From JAAYCT01 sp964499575 (lineage in GTDB: Bacteria; Bacillota; Clostridia; Saccharofermentanales; Saccharofermentanaceae), in contig CAZCLK010000001.1 of assembly GCA_964499575.1 (NCBI GenBank), positions 1 to 64,000 on the forward strand: a DNA stretch of 64,000 nucleotides, written 5' to 3'. Positions 1 through 9,706 of this stretch are shown here, one piece after another. Each line of letters opens with the position of its first letter. The first letter of the stretch is position 1. The translations under genes and the position numbers were made by a program. Below the pieces are notes generated by a model that worked only from the letters and a program-made list of their open reading frames with translations, searched no databases and had not been told where the DNA came from.

Positions 1-3000
1 CCATGGTTTTTCGTACCGTTGCGGTATCGGTCGCGTTGAGGTAGGCGGTCTGCGCGATCTGCGTCGTTCCGTCGCCGACGACGATGTATTCCGTCGAGCT
101 TAAGAGCACAGGTGCGGCAGAGTCGTTTTCGAGGAAGAAACTGCGTACCGGTCGGTTCATCTCGTCGTATTCGGTCATTTGGATTGTCCCGTCCGGGTAG
201 GTCGTACGGGTGACGTTTCCGTAGAGATCGTATGTGTATGTCGTCACGCTTTCGAGAGAATCGGTCATCGAGACCATTTGCCCGAATTCGTTATACGTGA
301 TCCGCGTCCCGGCCGTGGTATCCCGGTAGGTATAACTCGGCGTCGGGTCGTCAAGGCCGTCCGCGGATGAATCGTACTGATTCGGCAGGATCTGCTGGAT
401 TAATTGCCCGGCCGCGTTATAGACGTTTCGGTTGACCGCGCCGTCCGGTCCGGTCTCCCGAAGGAGCCTTCCGTTCCGGTCGTAATCGTAGGTGATCGTG
501 CGCCCGGTCGGCGTGCTCTTCGAAAGAAGCCAGCCGATCTCGTTATAGACATACGTCGTCGCAAGGCCCGTCTCGGCGTCGGTCTGGGACGCGACGTTTG
601 CGTACTCGTCGTAGGTGTACGACACCACGCCGCCGTTCGCGTCGATACTGCTTTTCAATAGTCCCTTGGCAACATATCCGAGCGCGATGCTTTCCGCATC
701 CGTCAGATATTCGTTTCTCGTAATCGCGAAAAGCGCCGGGTCGGCCGTCTCGCTGTATACGTCCGTCCCGTTCAGAGGCCGCGCGGTCGCGATCAGGCGC
801 CGGAGCGTGTCAAAGACATAATACGTCGTCTTCCCGAGCTCGTCGGTCTCGCTCGTCTTATTGTTCCACTCGTCATACGTTGTCGTCCGGAAACTGCCGT
901 CCGGGTTCGTGACCTTAACGACATTTCCGCGTTCGTCGTACTCATAGGTAAAGGTATTCCCGTTCCGATCGGTCGTTTGGTACGGATTTCCCGCGTTGTC
1001 GTGGTAATCGGTCGTCGAGATCTCTCCTTCGGGATCCTGTGTCTTAATCGTCTGGAACGATTCGTTGTACCAAACGATCGTCTGCCTTCCGTTGCTGTCG
1101 GTCTTGGTCGTCGTCCGATTCAGTTTATCGTAGGTAAGCGTCGTCGTATTCCCGAGCGCGTCGGTAATGGACTGCACCTTGCCGTCGTTTTCGCCCCCGT
1201 CGTGGATATAGACCAGGGTCCGGCTCAGCTCATGCGTCGCGTCAGTCACCTTATTGAGGAAGCCTTCCGCGTCGTACTCGTACGCGTACTTCAGAAGGTC
1301 CATCGGGTCGGTCACGGACACCAGGCGCCCGTCCGCGTAAGTATACGAAACCTCCCGCCCGATCGGGTCGGTGATTTTCGAGATGAATCCGTCCGCGTTA
1401 TACGTAATTCCATATACCCGGTTCACCGCGTCGGTCACGCCCAAGACCTTGCCGTTTCCGTCGACCTCGATCGAAAGCGCGTTCCCGATATGGTCGGTCA
1501 CCGAGACCAGATACCCGGCCGTATTGAACTCGTACACATATCCGCTCTTGGTCGTCAGGGTAAACGAGCCGTCCGCGTTCTGGACGAAGGTGTTCCCCGA
1601 GTTGTTCGCTATGTATTCGTCGCCTTGCTTGGTAAACGACAGGATACTGCCATCCGGTAACCGCACGCCCTTGATATCCTCGAAAACGATCTCCTCCGTC
1701 GTCCCGTCCTCGAGAACGAAAATGTACTTATACTCCTCACAGAAACCCTCGAAGCCAAAGCTCCACCCAGTCCCGAACGACGTACTCCCCTTATCCTGAG
1801 AGTTATATGTCCTTGAAAAGTCAACGCTGATCCCCGGCGTCCCGACCACCAGGTCCGAAAAACTCTGCGAATACAAGCCCAGCGCGGCATTTCCGCCGTT
1901 CCCGCCGAAGTTATATTCCATGACGAATTCCTGGCCGATCCAGTTATAGTAGTTGATATAGCCCTCGATATAGTAATAACCGCTATAGTTTGCCGCATTC
2001 CCGACCTTCTGCTTCGGCGCGTTCGGCCCTGCCCAGTAATTGTATTGAGCATTCACATAAAGATACAGGTTACTCACGCTCATTAGCGTTGTGTTGATGT
2101 TCTTCTCCGCGCTGATGTTCCGGAGGATGTTAAAGTTCATACTGACATCCGTCTCGTCGGAGAGCAAATTTTCGGCATCGATGTAAATCACCGGGTCCGC
2201 GTTGTTGTAGAAGGATATATTATTACGTAAGATGGAAAGACTCTGATTTACAGAAAGCCACAGAACGGTTCCGTTGGTGCTCACTTCAATTTCGTTATCC
2301 GAAACTGTCGTTTCCTCTACGCCTGTCGACTCGATTCGGACGGCGTTCGCGGCACATGTGATTGTATTATGTGTGACGGCGATACTCTGTGCGCCCGCAT
2401 CCCCTGTACTCACGATATCAATTCCATCACCCGCGCATTCGATGATGTTGTCGTCAATTGTTATATTGCCCGCACCATTTATAACATGTATCCCATAGTC
2501 TATTCCATTGATTACGTTATCATCGATTGTAATCGAGTTCCAATTGGGATTTCCCGTAATCATGATTCCGTATTGTGTTGATTGCTCCCATCCAATCTCA
2601 TTGGATTGTATTCTTAAATCACCAATAATTTCCGAGGAAGTCTGACTGATATGCATTCCACAGAGGATATTTTGATTATCTATTACTTCAACTTTTTTCA
2701 GATAACCAAAAACTTCAACGCCACCATCTATGAAAGTGTTTCGTTCGACTTGAATTGTTACTTCAGAAGTACTCCAGGATATGAATAAATCGTTCAATAT
2801 ATTATCAACAATGCTGGTTGTCAGATTAAGCTGAGATCCACCGTGGAAATACCTAAGATCTCCCATTTCATTATTAGTAACGTTTATGACAGCTTGTGTT
2901 GCATCTATTAAATATATTGCTGATATTAATGACGAGTCGATGATATTTTGATGAATATTGATAGTTTGTTGCGAGTACCAGTTATCACCGCTGTTACCAG

Positions 3001-6000
3001 GCCATAGGAAAATACTGTTCTTACCGATCTCTTGATCACCAAAGAATTCAGGCCCCTTACTCAACATAGTATTGTTTGTTATGTTCCACACTTTAGCAAG
3101 TTGAAGCCCATTATATACGCCAATCCCGCCATCTTCCATCCGATTCCGCTCAATGGTTACTTGCGGGCAGAGGCTGTAAAATAGCCAAAACCCAATAGTA
3201 TTCGACACATTATCGGAAACAAGAATATCTCCCGAACACGCCATCATGCTTCCAATGTTGATGGATCCGCCTACAACTTGGTTACGTTCGACTGTGACGC
3301 CGGAACAAACTCCCCTAAGCGATAAATCGGATAATGTGTTATCGGCAACAACGATTCCTCCTGTAGTATCGGAAGGCATATAATCTCCAAATGCATTTCC
3401 ATATTTTGTAAGATCAAGACCTCCTCCATCAACAAGGTTTCTCTGAAAGGTAAATCTGATAATAACCCCGGTGATATTAATGCCACCCCACCTATTTTCC
3501 GGATTATTTCGAATGATAGTATTATCAGTGATTATGATCTCACTGATGTTACCCCAGATTTTAATTGCGGATTCCTTTATCTGATGGATTGTGTTGTTCT
3601 TGATAGAAAGATTTTCGCATCCTCCCTCACTGCCAAATTCCAGGACAAACGCTGAATGATCCGAGTACACCGTGTTCTCACTGATATCCACATCACCAGA
3701 AAGCGATGATGTAGTTGACTTAATATTGATCGCATAGAATCCCGCCGAGATGTCGTTACCCGTTACTTGAATATTTCCGCAAGATCCGATTTCCAAAAGA
3801 ATTCCGTAGTACACGTTGCGGAAAAAATTATCTTTAATAATGATCGAACCTGCATTCAGACCCGCATCAGAACCAAAATAAGGTTTTAAATCGATCGCGG
3901 CATATGTACCGGATTCCGGCGTCGCGCTGAGAATCCCATAAACCTCATTGCGCTCAATGGTTAACGTCTGAATCGTATTGGCTTCAAATCGGAATGCTTC
4001 AAATTTGATCCCGTAAAATTGGTTATCGGTGACCGAAACCTCAATGAAGTCGGTGCCTTCCGTAAGTCTGACCGGTGCGTTATAATCATAGAAATTATTA
4101 TTGTGTATTTGAACACTGCCCGAAAGGCCGCTTAATTGGATTGCACCGTATCCGGTCGCATCGCCGATAACTTCGTTTCCGGTAAAGGTGATACTTCCGT
4201 ATAAATTGCCGTGAAACAACTGACTTGCGAAGAATGTATTGTCTCTCATGACAACATTGGAGTTATCTGCCCCGTTACCTTCAAACAGTGCGAAAAATCC
4301 GCTCACGTCCGCGACATTGCCTATAAACTCGAACTGTATGCCGGTTCCTTCATCAATCAGACGCACACCCATATCCTGTGCGATAAATCCGTTTTCGGAT
4401 CGATACATAAGCTCCGAGTTCGTGATGCTGACCTGATTATTATCAAAAAGAAACACCAGCCATGCGCATTCTTCAACCGTCGTGTACGAGATGTTCGCGT
4501 CACCTTCGATATAGAGTGGAGTAGGACCGTATACATATCCTTCCGTGGCGGTGGCCGCGTACCGGATCACCGCATGGGTCATATTCAGTAGACCGGTCTT
4601 TGTGACATGGATCCCCTTCCAAAGCTCCTCGGGCGAAGTGACCCCCGCGCCTCCGACTTCCGTATCAAATACCGACGTCATGAGCGTCCGGACCGTCTCG
4701 GTCCCGGTGATTAGAAGTTCTCCGGAAACTTCGATCCCGCCGGTCATATGCGCGAGGATCCGGTCCACACCGGAAACCGTCAATATCACTCCGCTCGGCA
4801 CGACCAAATCCTGGGTCAGAACGCGCGTGTAGCGGTTATCGTCGATGGTAAGGCTTGTGCCGAGCGTACCGCCGATCGCGATGCGGTCAAGGTTTTCGCC
4901 GACGACCGATCCCGCGTCATACAGCAGATACAAGCCCTCGAGTTTTGCCTCGGTCATCCCTTCCATATCGGCGTAAATTCCGTATGTAGAGGCTAGCGAG
5001 TTCTGAAGTTCCGCGTTATGGAGCGCCAGATCGCCCGCAACGCTGATCATTCCACGGGTAGCGGCATCCGCCGCGAAGCGTATCGTCAGGTATTCGCCCT
5101 CAAAGCCCGCGCCGCTGTGGACGGTCAGGCCGCCCCAGTAGTCTGCTTCGCCCGTGATGCCCCGTCCGCCGTAATCGGCGTCCCGGGTCGAGGAGATTAT
5201 GTTTCCGGTGACATCTGTTCCGCCGACATCCATTTGACCGGCGACGTAGATCTTCACGGCGGGATTGACTAGAAGAATCGTGCCGACGGTCACGGTCAGC
5301 GTGACCCCCGCATCCACGGTCAGATCGCGCTCGGTAACGTATGGCAGATCCGTCTCGGAGAACATGGTGTCCTCGGTCACGTTTCCGCCGCACGCGTAGT
5401 AGATGCGAACGGCATGCTCATCCGACCAATCGCCGTCGAGCGTCTCCGTCATGGCCTTTATGCGGAACGAAAAGACGCCGCCCTCGGTCAATTCGGGAAT
5501 CAGCGAGTACGCCGGTTCGGTCACGTCGCCGACTTCGACTCCGTTCACTTCAACGCGGTAAAAATCTGCGCCGACAACGGCGTCCCAGGTCGCCGAGACC
5601 AGAAGAAGCGAGCCGGTGACCGCGATATTTTCGGGCGCCGCAAAATAGGTAACGGCCGTTACGGGATCGCAGGCCGGAGATTCGTTCCCGGCCGCGTCGA
5701 GCGCGGTCACATGGAACGCATATTCGGTCGCGGACAGAAGATCGGTCACGGTGTAGACGATCCGTTCCCCGACTGTATGCAGAAGCGGGTCGGCGACGCC
5801 GACCACTCCGTTTACGTCATAGACACGGTACGCCGTGACGTCCGTAAGCTCGACGGGCGGTGCCCAGGACAGGGTCGCCGTAGAAGAAGTGACCGAAATC
5901 AAGGCAAGGTCGGACGGGCCTTCCGGCGCCTCCGTATCGACAAAACTGACCGTCACTTGCACAATCGCTTCGTTGCCTACATTGTCCGCCGCGTAGATCG

Positions 6001-9000
6001 TATAGATGCCGTTTTCGGAAACCGTGAAGCTTGATCCGTCGAAAAGCGTGCCGCCGTCGACAAAGTAGTCCGCGGTTTGCTCGCCGGCCGCCCATTTGGC
6101 TGTGGCCACTCCGCTTTCCTCATCCGTAATGACCGTCGTGACCGTGTTGGTCTGTCCCCAGGTATCCTGCGGGGTCGCTTCGATCGTCGGAGGCGTCGTA
6201 TCTTCCGCGACAGAAACGCGGACTTCATACGTCGTCTCGGTCCCGTCCTCGGCGATAACGGTATACGTCACCGGGCTTGTAAAGTCGACCACACTTTCAT
6301 CGCTGGTCTGTAATACTCCGTCGACATACACGGCCGCGTAGTCCGAAACCTCGAAAATTGGGCATAGCTCCGCCACATCGGTCCCAAACGGAAGCGTGAT
6401 CTCGATCACCCGCTCTACCGGATCGATATCGGCCTCAATGCCGTTGATGAAAAACGAAGAAAATATCCCTTCGCCTGAATATGTGCGTACAGTTATTTCT
6501 TCACTCAGAGCGGAGAGGTTCCCCGCGGCGTCATAGGCCCGGACTCGAACGGAATAAACCGTTCCCGCCGCCAGTCCGGTAATGGTATAAGCAGTACCTG
6601 CCGTCGAGGCGAAATACTCATCGTTTATATAAATATGGTAGCCCGATACCCCGACATTATCGGTCGAAGGGCTCCAGGAAAGATCGATCGTCGTCGCGCC
6701 GGTCGCGTCGCCCGAAAGATCCGAAGGCACGGAAGGCGCTTCCGCATCCGGTGTCGGTGTGGGCTCCGGCGTCGCGGTCGGCTCCGGCGTCGGCGTTGCC
6801 GTCGGCTCGGGAGTCGGTGTCGCCGTCGGTTCCGGTGTCGGCGTTGCCGTCGGTTCCGGAGTCGGTGTCGCTGTCGGCTCCGGTGTCGGCGTTGCCGTAG
6901 GCTCCGGCGTCGGCGTTGCCGTCGGCTCGGGAGTCGGTGTCGCCGTCGGCTCCGGCGTTGCGGTCGGCTCCGGTGTCGGCGTTGCCGTCGGCTCCGGTGT
7001 CGGCGTCGCTGTGGGCTCCGGTGTCGGTGTCGCGGTCGGCTCCGGTGTCGGCGTAGCCGTCGGCTCCGGTGTCGGTGTTGCCGTCGGTTCCGGCGTAGGT
7101 GTCGCGGTCGGCTCCGGAGTAGGTGTTGCCGTCGGTTCCGGTGTAGGTGTCGCTGTAGGCTCCGGGGTCGGCGTAGCGGTAGGTTCCGGTGTCGGCGTTG
7201 CCGTCGGTTCCGGTGTCGGCGTCGCAGTCGGGCTCGGCGTCGCTGTAGGGGTCGGACTTACGGTCGGTGTAGGCGTTGCCGTGGGAGTTGGTGTCGGTTG
7301 GTTGCCATTCCCGTTACCATTCCCATTCCCATTACCGTTACCATTGTTCCCCGAGTTTCCATTTCCGTTATTCCCCGAATTTCCGTTGCCGTTGTTCCCG
7401 TTGCCTTGGGCAGCCTTATAGTAATCACTGAAGGCGATGTTGGCCTCGTCCGTACCGTCGGAAGAATTCGTCGCGGCGACGTATTTGCCGGATACCGCGC
7501 AGACCAGTCCGCCGATGGCGTAGGCGTCCCAATCGTCGGTCAGGCCGGTTTTGCTCTCAATGAGGCGTATGCTGACCGGCATAACGACGGGTTTTGCGAA
7601 CGTCACGTCATAGGTCGTCGCACCGCCGGACATCGTTCCGTCGACCGGAAGGACCGACAGACACTCGACCTGCGGGACCGTCGACTGGACGCTTTGGACG
7701 ATGCGGATATAGTCTTGAGGAGAAGCGGTTTGGAAAATGACCGGTTCGCTGAAGGTAATGCGCGCGGTCATCGAGTCGATGGCCTCCGCGTTGGTGATTT
7801 TCGCGTAAACATCCGAAGTGTACGGACGGGCGACGGTTCCGTCGGCTTGGTTCGCCTGAAGCGGGTTACCGTACGGATCGACCGCGCTTGTTGACCCGAT
7901 GACCACGAAGCCGTTATCCGGAATCATATCAGAAGTTGTCGTTGCGGAAGGATCCGAGTAAACAACTTCACCGAAGCGCACGATGACCGAGGTCGCGTAC
8001 TGGGCCTCGCCGACGAGGACCGGGTTTTCGTAGACCGGCGCGGAGGACGGGTCCAGAAGAGCCGTCCACGCTCCGCCGGCGGCGGTCTCGCTCAGGCGGA
8101 TGTCCGTGCCGATTTGGACCGGCGCGGAGAACGTAAGGCGCATCGTTTTCGAGAATTGGTTCAAAAGCTCGGCCTTTTCGAGAAGAACCGGCTGCGCGGC
8201 CGGTGTGCCGGTGCCCGGGTCGGGCTCGAAAGTTTGGGTCGGGATGTACGAGGCGACCGCCAGGACGAAAGTCTCGCTCTGCGCGTAGCGCTCGTAAACG
8301 GCGACCGATTCCGGCGTGTCCGCGTTGCCCGGCGTGCCGGTGCTGTACTCAAAACTGGTGAACAGAGACCGTCCGTCCGGAGAGATCAAGTCGGATACGA
8401 GCCGGTTGTCGTAAAGGGTCGGCCGACCCTGAAAGGCGATGTTGCATGCCGTCGTCACCGGATACTCGAAAACGACCCGGTACGTCGTCGCGCCGTCCCC
8501 GGTCCCGTCGATTGCCGTAAGCTCGGTCGCGGGGTTCATCCAGATCAAGTCTCCGGCGTTCTCCATGCCCATATTGGTCGCGTAGATCTCTTCAAACGCG
8601 GTGTCCGAGGTGAAGCGGACCGGCTCGGAGAAGGTGATCAGGAGACTGCTCGCGTCGTCGGTTTGAATGTCGACGATGTGCAGGTAATTTCCCTCATACG
8701 GGCAGGCGGTGATGTCGCCGGAAGCGCCCTCGTCAAAGGCGCTCAGGAACACACCGGCCGGGTCGGAGACAAAAAGCTCGTTTTTGCCGTCCGCGATATT
8801 AAGCGGACTCGGATCCATGAGCTTGATCGTTCCGTCCGTCGGAAGGTTCCCGTCAAAGGTAATGAGACAGCCGACCCCGTCGATCTTGGCACACGAAAGG
8901 GCTCGGATCCCCTCTTCAAAGGAGCCGTCGCCTTCCCATTCGGCGTCGTCCGCCCAGATATAGTGCTCCGGGTTTAATGTCCCGAAGTCGATGTCATAGT

Positions 9001-9568
9001 TAAAAAACAGGACCGCCTGATCGGGGGCGACGACGGTACTGCCCAAGAGAAGCAAAGGGATCTCGTATTCGGCGGCGGCGGTCGTGCCCGCACTTACCGC
9101 CAACGAAGTTCCGCGCATATCCTTGATGACCGGAATGCTTTTGACCTTGCCGCGGTTATTAGAATCGGGAGCGGAAATATTCAGCGTTCCGACCTGGGGG
9201 AGGTCGTTTTCGAAAAACAAATCAAAGGCCGTCGCGAACTCGTGCCCGCCGTATTGTTCCGGATTAACCGCCGAAAAGCTGTTCGGAAGATCCGACAGCT
9301 CGATCCGCTCGTCCGAATCCTCATCGGCGACAAAGATGAAATCCGCCGGATCTTCTCCGACAAAACGAACCGGCTGATCGAAGACGATACGTAACGTCCT
9401 CTTTCCGCCGGTGATGGTATACGCGCTCTGAAGTCTCGGAGCTTCATTCTTCTTCAGTCTCTGTGCCGCCTCGGTCCGCGGAGCGAAGCCGATGACGGAG
9501 GATTGAAGTAACATGGATAAGGCGATCGTTAAAGACGACAGCCGAACGAGAAAAGAACGTGTGAACAT
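1..9568 (-). CDS. Giant secreted RHS/YD-repeat protein (3' end outside window)
   Basis: An open frame of at least 3189 codons starts at ATG 9568, behind a GGGGGGA ribosome site, and leaves the window still open. Order from the N-terminus: a signal peptide; several Ig-like domains of the SbsA/Big_5 type (about 7.4-9.4 kb) with recurring 'FSEPV' strands; an Asn/Gly linker and a Pro-Thr-Glu repeat linker (about 6.75-7.38 kb); fibronectin-III and related beta domains (about 5.4-6.75 kb); a long Asn-rich right-handed beta-helix region (about 2.1-5.3 kb) with recurring 'I..N.I' turns; a DUF6531-like RHS start (about 1.6-1.9 kb); then YD repeats such as 'YTYDEYGN' variants to the edge. Proteins of this design are exported surface or polymorphic-toxin shells whose variable C-terminus holds the effector; that end is missing here, so toxin versus adhesin cannot be decided. 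The beta-helix part is visibly more AT-rich than its flanks. Confidence 0.9.
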   Translation of the reverse strand, partial: MFTRSFLVRLSSLTIALSMLLQSSVIGFAPRTEAAQRLKKNEAPRLQSAYTITGGKRTLRIVFDQPVRFVGEDPADFIFVADEDSDERIELSDLPNSFSAVNPEQYGGHEFATAFDLFFENDLPQVGTLNISAPDSNNRGKVKSIPVIKDMRGTSLAVSAGTTAAAEYEIPLLLLGSTVVAPDQAVLFFNYDIDFGTLNPEHYIWADDAEWEGDGSFEEGIRALSCAKIDGVGCLITFDGNLPTDGTIKLMDPSPLNIADGKNELFVSDPAGVFLSAFDEGASGDITACPYEGNYLHIVDIQTDDASSLLITFSEPVRFTSDTAFEEIYATNMGMENAGDLIWMNPATELTAIDGTGDGATTYRVVFEYPVTTACNIAFQGRPTLYDNRLVSDLISPDGRSLFTSFEYSTGTPGNADTPESVAVYERYAQSETFVLAVASYIPTQTFEPDPGTGTPAAQPVLLEKAELLNQFSKTMRLTFSAPVQIGTDIRLSETAAGGAWTALLDPSSAPVYENPVLVGEAQYATSVIVRFGEVVYSDPSATTTSDMIPDNGFVVIGSTSAVDPYGNPLQANQADGTVARPYTSDVYAKITNAEAIDSMTARITFSEPVIFQTASPQDYIRIVQSVQSTVPQVECLSVLPVDGTMSGGATTYDVTFAKPVVMPVSIRLIESKTGLTDDWDAYAIGGLVCAVSGKYVAATNSSDGTDEANIAFSDYYKAAQGNGNNGNGNSGNNGNGNSGNNGNGNGNGNGNGNGNQPTPTPTATPTPTVSPTPTATPSPTATPTPEPTATPTPEPTATPTPEPTATPTPEPTATPTPEPTATPTPEPTATPTPEPTATPTPEPTATPTPEPTATPTPEPTATPTPEPTATPEPTATPTPEPTATPTPEPTATPTPEPTATPTPEPTATPTPEPTATPTPEPTATPTPEPTATPEPTPTPDAEAPSVPSDLSGDATGATTIDLSWSPSTDNVGVSGYHIYINDEYFASTAGTAYTITGLAAGTVYSVRVRAYDAAGNLSALSEEITVRTYSGEGIFSSFFINGIEADIDPVERVIEITLPFGTDVAELCPIFEVSDYAAVYVDGVLQTSDESVVDFTSPVTYTVIAEDGTETTYEVRVSVAEDTTPPTIEATPQDTWGQTNTVTTVITDEESGVATAKWAAGEQTADYFVDGGTLFDGSSFTVSENGIYTIYAADNVGNEAIVQVTVSFVDTEAPEGPSDLALISVTSSTATLSWAPPVELTDVTAYRVYDVNGVVGVADPLLHTVGERIVYTVTDLLSATEYAFHVTALDAAGNESPACDPVTAVTYFAAPENIAVTGSLLLVSATWDAVVGADFYRVEVNGVEVGDVTEPAYSLIPELTEGGVFSFRIKAMTETLDGDWSDEHAVRIYYACGGNVTEDTMFSETDLPYVTERDLTVDAGVTLTVTVGTILLVNPAVKIYVAGQMDVGGTDVTGNIISSTRDADYGGRGITGEADYWGGLTVHSGAGFEGEYLTIRFAADAATRGMISVAGDLALHNAELQNSLASTYGIYADMEGMTEAKLEGLYLLYDAGSVVGENLDRIAIGGTLGTSLTIDDNRYTRVLTQDLVVPSGVILTVSGVDRILAHMTGGIEVSGELLITGTETVRTLMTSVFDTEVGGAGVTSPEELWKGIHVTKTGLLNMTHAVIRYAATATEGYVYGPTPLYIEGDANISYTTVEECAWLVFLFDNNQVSITNSELMYRSENGFIAQDMGVRLIDEGTGIQFEFIGNVADVSGFFALFEGNGADNSNVVMRDNTFFASQLFHGNLYGSITFTGNEVIGDATGYGAIQLSGLSGSVQIHNNNFYDYNAPVRLTEGTDFIEVSVTDNQFYGIKFEAFRFEANTIQTLTIERNEVYGILSATPESGTYAAIDLKPYFGSDAGLNAGSIIIKDNFFRNVYYGILLEIGSCGNIQVTGNDISAGFYAINIKSTTSSLSGDVDISENTVYSDHSAFVLEFGSEGGCENLSIKNNTIHQIKESAIKIWGNISEIIITDNTIIRNNPENRWGGINITGVIIRFTFQRNLVDGGGLDLTKYGNAFGDYMPSDTTGGIVVADNTLSDLSLRGVCSGVTVERNQVVGGSINIGSMMACSGDILVSDNVSNTIGFWLFYSLCPQVTIERNRMEDGGIGVYNGLQLAKVWNITNNTMLSKGPEFFGDQEIGKNSIFLWPGNSGDNWYSQQTINIHQNIIDSSLISAIYLIDATQAVINVTNNEMGDLRYFHGGSQLNLTTSIVDNILNDLFISWSTSEVTIQVERNTFIDGGVEVFGYLKKVEVIDNQNILCGMHISQTSSEIIGDLRIQSNEIGWEQSTQYGIMITGNPNWNSITIDDNVINGIDYGIHVINGAGNITIDDNIIECAGDGIDIVSTGDAGAQSIAVTHNTITCAANAVRIESTGVEETTVSDNEIEVSTNGTVLWLSVNQSLSILRNNISFYNNADPVIYIDAENLLSDETDVSMNFNILRNISAEKNINTTLMSVSNLYLYVNAQYNYWAGPNAPKQKVGNAANYSGYYYIEGYINYYNWIGQEFVMEYNFGGNGGNAALGLYSQSFSDLVVGTPGISVDFSRTYNSQDKGSTSFGTGWSFGFEGFCEEYKYIFVLEDGTTEEIVFEDIKGVRLPDGSILSFTKQGDEYIANNSGNTFVQNADGSFTLTTKSGYVYEFNTAGYLVSVTDHIGNALSIEVDGNGKVLGVTDAVNRVYGITYNADGFISKITDPIGREVSYTYADGRLVSVTDPMDLLKYAYEYDAEGFLNKVTDATHELSRTLVYIHDGGENDGKVQSITDALGNTTTLTYDKLNRTTTKTDSNGRQTIVWYNESFQTIKTQDPEGEISTTDYHDNAGNPYQTTDRNGNTFTYEYDERGNVVKVTNPDGSFRTTTYDEWNNKTSETDELGKTTYYVFDTLRRLIATARPLNGTDVYSETADPALFAITRNEYLTDAESIALGYVAKGLLKSSIDANGGVVSYTYDEYANVASQTDAETGLATTYVYNEIGWLLSKSTPTGRTITYDYDRNGRLLRETGPDGAVNRNVYNAAGQLIQQILPNQYDSSADGLDDPTPSYTYRDTTAGTRITYNEFGQMVSMTDSLESVTTYTYDLYGNVTRTTYPDGTIQMTEYDEMNRPVRSFFLENDSAAPVLLSSTEYIVVGDGTTQIAQTAYLNATDTATVRKTM

Positions 9569-9616
9569 GGAAAATCCCCCCACTGGATAAATGCCGAATC
9601 ACAAAAGATAGTTGAC

Positions 9617-9645
9617 ATTTTACCACAGGGATTTTCGCGAGGCAA
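9617..9645 (-). promoter_or_regulatory. Sigma-A-type promoter of the giant RHS gene
   Basis: Reading the minus strand, TTGCCT (9645-9640) and TAAAAT (9622-9617) are separated by exactly 17 bases. The predicted start of transcription lies near 9610, about 40 bases before the ATG at 9568. A purely AT inverted repeat (about 9654-9682) lies between this promoter and the preceding gene and could end upstream transcription weakly. Confidence 0.6.
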
Positions 9646-9706
9646 CGTAATAATGAAAAAAATTTAATATTTTTTATTCAATTTCCTATTTTTTCATATC
9701 AAACAG

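Noticed and set aside
6635..7894. Long Arg-rich and Gly-Val-rich plus-strand frames
   Set aside because: They are antisense readings of the Pro-Thr-Glu repeat of the giant RHS gene; composition is absurd and no ribosome site exists.
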